This document shows positions 53,839 through 60,816 of a DNA stretch of 64,000 nucleotides, in pieces. Source of the stretch: CALKZN01 sp050633785 (lineage in GTDB: Bacteria; Pseudomonadota; Gammaproteobacteria; Arenicellales; Arenicellaceae). The notes beneath the pieces are model-generated. The model did not search any database. It was not told where the DNA came from and saw only the letters and a list, made by a program, of their open reading frames with translations. A program made the position numbers and the translations under genes. Where the stretch lies: assembly GCA_050633785.1 (NCBI GenBank), contig JBOEHE010000016.1:35950-99949 (forward strand), given 5' to 3'. Position 1 is the stretch's first letter, and every line of letters begins with the position of its first letter.

Positions 53839-54306
53839 TTATATATGTAGCCAAGCTACGTTGAATGGGTTATCAACACGTATAAATTTACTGTTAATTT
53901 CTTCAATATAAGTATTCATATCCTTCCCAACTACAGACTCTAAAAACTCAATTGGAGGACAATATTGATGCTCCGTAATATAGTGAACTATTAAAGACGG
54001 TGATGCGTAATCCAATCCTGTCAATCCATGTACTTTAATAATCGAACTACCTGATCGTGAACGTTGCCAAGCGCTAAGGTAATCTTGGTTCGATGCCACT
54101 TCATTAGACGGTTCACATATTTCACAGGTATGAAACCCTCTATGTTGTATGTAAGGCGATTCAATAAGTTTTATTATCCTACATATAATTTCTATCGGCA
54201 CAGGCGCCCTTTTAAAACTATGTTTACAATCAAGAAAGCCAATATTAAGCATTTCATAATCTTCAGGACTATAGCTATATCTGGATAGATCTTCGTAATA
54301 CGCCAT
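53839..54306 (-). CDS. Hypothetical protein with Cys motif, immunity-like
   Basis: 155 aa, soluble. It opens MAYYEDLSRYSYSPEDYEM, then NIGFLDCKHSF, RGFHTCEICEP (CxxC-like, possibly metal-binding), SSIIKVHGLTGLDYASPSLIVHYITEHQY and a PPIEFLESV tail. The pattern recurs in hypothetical proteins found in toxin/immunity arrays, as far as I recall. No function can be given. It is AT-rich, like its two neighbours. Confidence 0.68.
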   Translation of the reverse strand: MAYYEDLSRYSYSPEDYEMLNIGFLDCKHSFKRAPVPIEIICRIIKLIESPYIQHRGFHTCEICEPSNEVASNQDYLSAWQRSRSGSSIIKVHGLTGLDYASPSLIVHYITEHQYCPPIEFLESVVGKDMNTYIEEINSKFIRVDNPFNVAWLHI

Positions 54307-54396
54307 TTTTATACTGGGTAGGCCGGATATCCACCTGGAATATAGATAACTTGAATTCGCGAAACTCCAGAAAACTGTTCTGAGTGATTTAGGTTA

Positions 54397-54861
54397 TTAA
54401 TCATCACCACCAACCTCAAAAATATAAGTATCATCTGCTCTTTTAACAATAAAATAATCATAATATAAACGAAAATTAACAGGATCATTTAATCCTTTCT
54501 TTTTATAGCTGCAGCCCCTCACTTTGGTATAGTAAATTGAATTACTTTCATGCTTAACGATATTATTATAAGCAGAGATTACCTTGCGATTCCAACTATC
54601 TTCCACACCCGATATTTCAATCCATTTTTTAATAGCCTTATGTAATAGTTCGGGAGATTTTTGCGGGTCTGAATAGATATATTCTATTTCGTTTGCTCTA
54701 CGTCTACGAAGTTCCTCCCCAAAAATTTGCTCTAACTCATCTTCAATAGCTCCTTTTTTGTGCAACTTAGAAGCATGGAAAAACAATCCAAAATCTCCTA
54801 ACCCTGAAGACAAATCATCCAAAAGGCTTTTCATTTCTTTGTTAAGCAGCTCTAAATTCAT
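54397..54861 (-). CDS. Hypothetical protein, 154 aa
   Basis: An intracellular, mostly helical and charged protein. Visible are LLDDLSSGLGDFGLFFHASKLHKKGAIED, RRRRANEIEYIYSDPQKSPELLHKAIKKWI, and a beta-strand-rich end (FRLYYDYFIVKRADDTYIFEVGGDD). It lies in the same AT-rich minus-strand run as the YrhB-like gene. No family was recognised. An immunity-protein role is only suggested by context. Confidence 0.65.
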   Translation of the reverse strand: MNLELLNKEMKSLLDDLSSGLGDFGLFFHASKLHKKGAIEDELEQIFGEELRRRRANEIEYIYSDPQKSPELLHKAIKKWIEISGVEDSWNRKVISAYNNIVKHESNSIYYTKVRGCSYKKKGLNDPVNFRLYYDYFIVKRADDTYIFEVGGDD

Positions 54862-55071
54862 TTTTACTCATTTTCTTAGCATACCCAAACTTATTAACAA
54901 CTGATCGCAATTTACCCGCTTCCAGTTCGGAACTTATATAATACAGGGACAGGAATCACTCTGCTTTGTTTAAAGCTCATAATGAAAAAACTGTTCTTTT
55001 TCATTAGAGCGTAAGGCGATTGGATATGCCAATGTTCGCACATTTACAGTACAGAAAATATATAACGCACT

Positions 55072-55689
55072 TTAATCCTGAGTATCGCCAGATAAGGTTG
55101 TAGCCACCATCGACTCTCTATCACTAAAAGCACCATACCAACGGCTTATTTTTGGTCGCCCTTGACGGAAAGGGGCCACTTGCCGGAACTCCAACCAACT
55201 TAGAGACGTGGCTAAAGCTATATGGCCAATAGTCATTTCACCCTGCAAATCGATGTTATTTTCTATGAAATCATAAGCGGATATCACCTTTTCAAGTTGG
55301 CCATTTAGAAAAGGAGAATATCTCAACTCTTCTGGACGACGAGTCGATTCCCACCTGACTAGAATCCCGGCTTCAGACATGCCATCCGCAATTGCCTGTA
55401 TTTGCAGCGCTTCAATTCGATCTGAAAGAGTCTCAGGAATCATTTTTTCCTCTGAATGCAGAGTATCCAGATAATCACAGATAACACTCGATTCGAAAAT
55501 AGCATTACCTTGATCGGTTATTAAAACAGGTACTTTTCCCAACGGGTTCAAGGCGAAGATTTCTTCGTTTCGCTGTGTTGGGCTGGTTTCGTGATGGATA
55601 ACGTCTAGCTGCGATGCAAGCCCAAGTTCATGAGCAAACACCAGCACCTTACGGGCAAATGGTGAGTGAGTTTGATAGAGTAACTTCAT
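55072..55689 (-). CDS. Glutathione S-transferase family protein
   Basis: 205 aa. The thioredoxin-fold N-terminus has SPFARKVLVFAHELG and NPLGKVPVLITDQGNAIFESSVICDYLD, the glutathione-binding cis-Pro and ES motif. The C-terminal helical domain has IGHIALATSLSWLEFR. It is a cytoplasmic detoxification or isomerase enzyme of unknown substrate. It is probably read from the same direction as the downstream orphan genes but separated by 210 bp. Confidence 0.92.
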   Translation of the reverse strand: MKLLYQTHSPFARKVLVFAHELGLASQLDVIHHETSPTQRNEEIFALNPLGKVPVLITDQGNAIFESSVICDYLDTLHSEEKMIPETLSDRIEALQIQAIADGMSEAGILVRWESTRRPEELRYSPFLNGQLEKVISAYDFIENNIDLQGEMTIGHIALATSLSWLEFRQVAPFRQGRPKISRWYGAFSDRESMVATTLSGDTQD

Positions 55690-55724
55690 AGCAATACTGT
55701 TGATAGATTGGTTAAAGGTGATTT

Positions 55725-55771
55725 ATCATAGCCCGCAGTAATCCATCATATGGATTACTGCGGGCTATGAT
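55725..55771. terminator. Perfect 20-bp inverted repeat overlapping the oxidoreductase stop codon
   Basis: Arms 55725-55744 and 55752-55771 are exact complements around a 7-base loop. The right arm contains the stop codon (55755-55757) and last codons of the oxidoreductase gene. There is no strong T-tract. It probably ends or protects the transcript between the oxidoreductase and GST genes. Confidence 0.75.
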
Positions 55772-57803
55772 GTTTAACATCAACAAAGGTTTCGTTATAA
55801 CAGGCACCTTCCATAATATCGGTTTTGATCTCAGCGTCTATTAATGCGTTTACAGTTTGTCCGGTGTCACTGGTTTTCACCCAAGTGCCTTTAGGGGAGT
55901 ACAGCACTCCAGGCCTGACTGCATCGGTAATTTTGGCCTTTAATATCACCTCTCCCAAACTATTTGATACCGACAACAGGTCGCCTTCACTAATGTTCAA
56001 GGAGCTTGCATCTTCTGGATTAATCTCAACCATTTCTACACCACCACTGGCTTCATGGCTGCCAAAAGTAGCGTTGGTTCGTTTGCTGGATGAAGGGCTG
56101 ATAATGGTGAAAGGTCGGTCTTTGTGCACTGGTTCAAACCGTGGCAAACCAAAACCAAAGTCGTCTTCCAACTGCTGTGAAAAAAGTTCTATTTTTCCTG
56201 ACGGTGTGTCTGGAAAAACCGTTTTACACATCAAAACCTCCTCAAAACGATTAGCCTTCATTAGAAAGGCACTGTCTAAAGGCAAATCATTGATGTTGGA
56301 AACAGGAATTCGCTCGTCACTGGCATCAACTGCCGCTTCAAGAAGAGTCTGGTCGTCTTCTTGAAAACAAGGGTCATCATAACCAAAACTGCTGGCCAGA
56401 CGACGAAAAATTTCAGTATTGGGCAACGACTCTCCAACAGGAGGAATGATAGGCTCCGCACGTTGCAAATAGCTATGGCCATAGGCTCCATAGATATCGT
56501 TATATTCAAAGTGAGAACTGGCCGGCAGAATAATATCGCAGTATTTCATGCTGTCGGTCATCACGATATCGATGCCAACAGTAAACAGTTCCGGCCTGCT
56601 AAGAGCTCTGATCATTCGATTCTGATCAGGATGTGTTGCAACTGGATTGTGATTAAAGATAAAAACCGAACGCAACGGTGGGTCAATATCATCGTTAAGC
56701 AAATGCCTGCCCAGATCAACAATATTCAAGGTTCTCGTACCTTCTGGAATTAAATCTGGACGTTGTAATTTATCAGCGGTGTAAGGAAAAGCTAGCCCTG
56801 GCTTGGCAAACACACCAGCCCCTTTTCGGCCGAACTGACCCAGCAAGGCATTCAGAGACATAATCGCTCGCAAGCCTGAACCACCGCTTTTGCCTCGTTC
56901 AATGCCATTTCCCACCGAAGTGGCTAAGGTTTCAGCGCCTATATACAAACCAAGCAACTGTTCGAGCTGTTCCAACGGCACACTACATATTCGAGCAGCA
57001 TCGTGCAGAGTGTACTGTTGTGCCTGTCCCAGAAACTCTTCAGTTCCATTCACCCATTGGTTTAAAAAATCGGAATCCAGCTTATCTCTTCGCTTGAATT
57101 CGGCAGCCAGTGCCAATGCCAGAACAACATCCGTCCCAGGAGCTATCTGGACATAGCAATGCGCCTGTTCTGCTATTCGGGTGCGTTTTGGGTCAATCAC
57201 CACGACCGTGGCTCCATTTTCCCGGGCTTTCTTGATCACTCTGGCAAAATGCAAATTTGACACAGTGACATTATTGCCCCAGATAACAATCAGATCCGAG
57301 TTCGCCGCCTGTTCTGGCGGCATGCCGGGAACGGAGCCAAACAAACTGCTATAAGCAGAGCCTCTAACGCCGCCACACAGTGGCCCTCGATCCAACTGGG
57401 TCGCACCGAGTTTATAAAAGAATCTCCTGTCCATTGAACCAGCACCAAGCTGACCATGCGGCCCAGCATAGTTGAATGGCAAAACCGTTTCTGGACCATA
57501 TTGTTTGATGGCATCAAGCGTTTTTTCAGTGATAGTCGATATAGCCTCATCCCAGCTGATCGGCTCATAATTATTCTCGCCACGTTTACCAAGCCGCCTC
57601 AAAGGAGTGCGCAGCCTTTGCTCTCCGTGAATAAAATCGGGGTAGTATTTAACCACCTTACTGCAAATCACACCCTCAGTATATGGGTTAGCTTTCGATC
57701 CCCTGATGGTTTTAATCTCATTATTCTCGATAGTAACATCTAAAGAACAAGTGTCAGGGCAATCCAACGGGCATACTGATTTTTTAATCTGCGAATCTGG
57801 CAT
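55755..57803 (-). CDS. Molybdopterin oxidoreductase, formate-dehydrogenase/DMSO-reductase superfamily
   Basis: 682 aa. The N-terminus binds a 4Fe-4S cluster: CPLDCPDTCSLDV, with a further Cys in GVICSKV. Cofactor-binding motifs include GPETVLPFNYAGPHGQ, IVIWGNNVTVS, VVVIDPKRTRIAEQA and a C-terminal dinucleotide-binding domain ending SPKGTWVKTSDTGQTVNALI. The residue that would ligand Mo is at the LDRGPLCGGVRG cysteine. No signal peptide is present, so it is cytoplasmic. No partner electron-transfer gene is adjacent, and the substrate is unknown. Confidence 0.9.
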   Translation of the reverse strand: MPDSQIKKSVCPLDCPDTCSLDVTIENNEIKTIRGSKANPYTEGVICSKVVKYYPDFIHGEQRLRTPLRRLGKRGENNYEPISWDEAISTITEKTLDAIKQYGPETVLPFNYAGPHGQLGAGSMDRRFFYKLGATQLDRGPLCGGVRGSAYSSLFGSVPGMPPEQAANSDLIVIWGNNVTVSNLHFARVIKKARENGATVVVIDPKRTRIAEQAHCYVQIAPGTDVVLALALAAEFKRRDKLDSDFLNQWVNGTEEFLGQAQQYTLHDAARICSVPLEQLEQLLGLYIGAETLATSVGNGIERGKSGGSGLRAIMSLNALLGQFGRKGAGVFAKPGLAFPYTADKLQRPDLIPEGTRTLNIVDLGRHLLNDDIDPPLRSVFIFNHNPVATHPDQNRMIRALSRPELFTVGIDIVMTDSMKYCDIILPASSHFEYNDIYGAYGHSYLQRAEPIIPPVGESLPNTEIFRRLASSFGYDDPCFQEDDQTLLEAAVDASDERIPVSNINDLPLDSAFLMKANRFEEVLMCKTVFPDTPSGKIELFSQQLEDDFGFGLPRFEPVHKDRPFTIISPSSSKRTNATFGSHEASGGVEMVEINPEDASSLNISEGDLLSVSNSLGEVILKAKITDAVRPGVLYSPKGTWVKTSDTGQTVNALIDAEIKTDIMEGACYNETFVDVKHHSPQ

Positions 57804-57966
57804 CGTAATTTCTCCTTATTTTGAAGAGGCGATAGTGGTATTAGTTGCTCAATACTACCCCCACATTGGAACCTTACAAACATCCAATATTTTGATTTAT
57901 TACCATACCAATTTAATCTCAGCCATAAATACGAATTCGCATTTCTCTAGTCTGAAGTTGTTGACA

Positions 57967-59349
57967 CTATATCTGCCTGACTCGAAATGAACGCCCTTTC
58001 ATCTTGCCTGTACCAATTTTTTTCAATGCAGTCTGTGTCGCACTGCGACTGACGGCTACATAGGCTCGATTGTCGTATAAATGGATTTTACCGACTTGTT
58101 TGCCTTCAATACCATTGTCGCCAGTCAAAGCCCCCAGGATATCTCCTGCGCGTAATTTCTGTTTTTTGCCACCATCGATTTGCAGGGTGACCATAGGCGG
58201 TTTATAGGTAGGTTGTTGCAAAGAACTCAAGGCAGGTAATGTTTCGGTCTCGACTTTCTGCCCCATAAAATCTTCCAGCAATGACACCTTATACTGCTCT
58301 TTTTTATTGAACAATGTGCAAGCAATTCCCTTATTGCCAGCACGCCCTGTCCTTCCGATGCGATGCACATGCACTTCCAGGTCATGGGCAATCTGATAAT
58401 TGATGATCACATCCAAAGCATCAATGTCCAGACCCCGTGCAGCAACGTCGGTTGCTATCAACACCGAAGTACTTTTGTTAGCAAAGCGTACCAAAGTCTG
58501 ATTACGGTCTTTCTGATCCAGATCACCATGCAGGGCTTCAACGCTGAATCCTTTGTTGTACAACTCATCAGCGATCTCTTCAGTTTCTCGTTTGGTGTTG
58601 CAGAACACCAGCGTAGAATCCGCTCGAAATTGCAATAACAGCAAACGCAGGGCAGTAATTCTGTCGATGTCATCACCCACTTGATAGAAATACTGCTGAA
58701 TGCTGACATTATCATGTGTGGCTGCTACTTGCACCAATACTGGCTCCGTCATGACTCGCTCGGCTATGGATTGAATTTGTTCTGGGTAGGTAGCGCTGAA
58801 CAATAAAGTCTGACGTTCATCAGGAGTATGCTCAATGATGTCATCCAGGGCTTGTTGAAAACCCATATCCAACATCCGGTCCGCCTCATCCAAAACCAGT
58901 GTATTTAAGTCATCCAGTTTTAAGCTTCCTTTGCGTAAATGCTCTTCAACTCGGCCTGGAGTGCCAACCACAATGTGTGCGCCATGTTCCAAAGAGCCAA
59001 TTTGCGGGCCGAAAGGAGTGCCACCATAAAGCGTTAATACTTTAACATTATCGATAGCTCTGGCCAGACGGCGCAGTTCTTTAGCCACCTGGTCAGCCAA
59101 CTCGCGCGTCGGGCAAAGCACCAGCGACTGCACCCGGAAATGTTTAACATTCAATTTCTGCAATAAGCCCAAACCGAATGCCGCCGTTTTTCCTGAACCT
59201 GTTTTAGCCTGTGCTATCACATCTTTGCCCAGAATAATATCGGGCAGACTCTGCGCCTGTATCGGCGTCATCTCTTTATAGCCTAGAGAGTCCAGATTTT
59301 TAAGTATTTCAGGATAAAGATTCAACGATGAAAAAGCAGTTGAGCTCAT
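57967..59349 (-). CDS. dbpA: ATP-dependent RNA helicase DbpA
   Basis: 460 aa. DEAD-box motifs: Q-motif MTPIQAQSLP, motif I AKTGSGKT, motif II LDEADRM, motif III SAT, motif VI HRIGRTGR. The C-terminal DbpA RNA-binding domain begins after residue 380 (GGKKQKLRAGDILGALTG) and ends AVSRSATQTALKKIGTGKMKGRSFRVRQI in outline, which binds hairpin 92 of 23S rRNA. It acts in 50S subunit assembly. The gene is monocistronic. Confidence 0.95.
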   Translation of the reverse strand: MSSTAFSSLNLYPEILKNLDSLGYKEMTPIQAQSLPDIILGKDVIAQAKTGSGKTAAFGLGLLQKLNVKHFRVQSLVLCPTRELADQVAKELRRLARAIDNVKVLTLYGGTPFGPQIGSLEHGAHIVVGTPGRVEEHLRKGSLKLDDLNTLVLDEADRMLDMGFQQALDDIIEHTPDERQTLLFSATYPEQIQSIAERVMTEPVLVQVAATHDNVSIQQYFYQVGDDIDRITALRLLLLQFRADSTLVFCNTKRETEEIADELYNKGFSVEALHGDLDQKDRNQTLVRFANKSTSVLIATDVAARGLDIDALDVIINYQIAHDLEVHVHRIGRTGRAGNKGIACTLFNKKEQYKVSLLEDFMGQKVETETLPALSSLQQPTYKPPMVTLQIDGGKKQKLRAGDILGALTGDNGIEGKQVGKIHLYDNRAYVAVSRSATQTALKKIGTGKMKGRSFRVRQI

Positions 59350-59457
59350 AGTTTTCCTTCTGGCACTGTGACAGCACCGATAATATGACTAATTCTTAAG
59401 GCAGAAAAGAGTAACTTTAATGCCTGATTCTTTCGTTTAATTACGACTAAACAACAA

Positions 59458-59488
59458 AAAAGGGCAAGACCCATGGCCCCGCCCTTTT
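59458..59488 (-). terminator. Intrinsic terminator after the cold-shock gene
   Basis: AAAAGGGC (59458-59465) and GCCCTTTT (59481-59488) pair. On the minus strand the hairpin is followed by a T-run (TTTTTTG). It lies about 70 bp after the cold-shock gene and ahead of dbpA. Confidence 0.75.
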
Positions 59489-59559
59489 GACTTCAATTTA
59501 ACGGGACTGGCCCGATAATGAAGCTGATCTGCAACGTGCAGACCCTCTAATTTAAGTAA

Positions 59560-59766
59560 TTAGATAACTACAATGTTCTCTGCTTGAGGGCCTTTTTGGC
59601 CTTGTGTAACAGTGAATTCAACTTTTTGCCCTTCAGCAAGAGTCTTGTAACCTGAAGTAGAGATTGCACTGAAATGTGCGAAAACGTCAGGACCAGATTC
59701 TTGTTCAATAAAGCCAAAGCCTTTAGTTTCGTCGAACCATTTAACGGTTCCAGTAGTAGTAGACAT
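59560..59766 (-). CDS. CspA-family cold-shock protein
   Basis: 68 aa, one cold-shock domain. RNP1 is KGFGFIEQ and RNP2 DVFAHFSAI; it opens TTGTVKWFDETKG. It is an RNA chaperone that melts secondary structure. AGGA stands eight bases before the ATG. The mRNA has a long leader, as usual for cspA-type genes, so cold control by RNA structure is likely. Confidence 0.95.
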   Translation of the reverse strand: MSTTTGTVKWFDETKGFGFIEQESGPDVFAHFSAISTSGYKTLAEGQKVEFTVTQGQKGPQAENIVVI

Positions 59767-60113
59767 ATATATATCCTAGTATTTCATTAGTAATAAAAGC
59801 TTTTTAATCAATCACTTGCTTAAGCAATAACCAAATAAGCCATTTGGAAGCCTTCGCTGCGCACTATCGCACATCATACAAAGGCCGGGGGCTGAAAATG
59901 TTGCTGTACTTATGAAAAACTGATTAATCACCACTCACTCAAAGTATTAAATTGGTGGACATAAATAATAAACGTACATTCAAGCTGATCAGCATTATAT
60001 ACAGCTTTAGACTTTAGTCAAAGGTAAAAGCCCAATCTTTAGACTCAAGACAACTTCAAAACACCTGGCCATCAACTCATTGGCAAAACCAAAGTCACAC
60101 AAAAATCCAGGCA
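59767..60113 (-). promoter_or_regulatory. Cold-shock gene promoter and long 5' leader
   Basis: On the minus strand, TTGACT (60021-60016) and TATAAT (59999-59994), 16 bp apart, form a strong sigma-70 promoter. A start near 59987 leaves a leader of about 220 nt before the ATG, similar to cspA leaders that act as thermosensors. The rest, 60022-60113, is the gap to the zinc peptidase gene; nothing else is seen. Confidence 0.75.
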
Positions 60114-60800
60114 CTAACGCCTGAGAATCAAAAACCACCGCCCAATATTCAATACATCGGCCAGAGCGGCTGCAAAGTAAGTTAAAGCGGCTGCTTTGAG
60201 CACTTGCCTGACTGGTTCCACCTGATCTTCCTGCAGGTATTCACCTTCGATGAGAATAGGTAAAGCCTTGTTGAAACTGGCATCCCACTCTTCAGGCAAG
60301 ATAACCAGATAGGCCATAGCACCACCCAATTGCAGCAACAAACTGAGCCCAATGAACATGGCAACCGCTGAGGGAGATCGCAATAAAACAGTCACAACCG
60401 GCAATGCCAACAACATAAAGACACCAGCTTTGCGCAATGCTATTGACAAAGGAATGTATTTGCCGCGTAACTGAGAAACAGGTTCTTGACGCACAAACTG
60501 AATAGCATGCCCTACTTCATGGGCAGCCACTGCAACAGCGGTTAAAGATTTGCCTTCATAGTTGCTGGGACTCAAACGTACGCTATTTTCTGCAGGGTCA
60601 TAATGGTCGCCACCTTCGTCGGTTTGCTCCAAACGGGTTTGTTCTAGATTCAAACGTTCGATTAAGTGTTCGGCCAGTTCACCGCCCGTACCCGGAAGGT
60701 CAGGCAACTCTTTGGCGTACTTTCGCATGATATAACGCACCCATAATTGCGGTGCGAAACCAACTACGAATAGCAGAGCTGTCAAAATAATAAGAGGCAT
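60114..60800 (-). CDS. Membrane zinc metallopeptidase (PF04298, YugP-type)
   Basis: 228 aa with an N-terminal helix, the zinc motif AVAAHEVGHAIQ (HExxH), then two or three helices (ALRKAGVFMLLALPVVTVLL, AVAMFIGLSLLLQLGGAMAYLV) and the trailing LKAAALTYFAAALADVL. Length and topology match the family. The active site faces the cytoplasm or membrane. Substrates are not known. It is 16 bp downstream of glnE and probably co-transcribed. Confidence 0.92.
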   Translation of the reverse strand: MPLIILTALLFVVGFAPQLWVRYIMRKYAKELPDLPGTGGELAEHLIERLNLEQTRLEQTDEGGDHYDPAENSVRLSPSNYEGKSLTAVAVAAHEVGHAIQFVRQEPVSQLRGKYIPLSIALRKAGVFMLLALPVVTVLLRSPSAVAMFIGLSLLLQLGGAMAYLVILPEEWDASFNKALPILIEGEYLQEDQVEPVRQVLKAAALTYFAAALADVLNIGRWFLILRR

Positions 60801-60816
60801 TATTACGAATCAGTTT

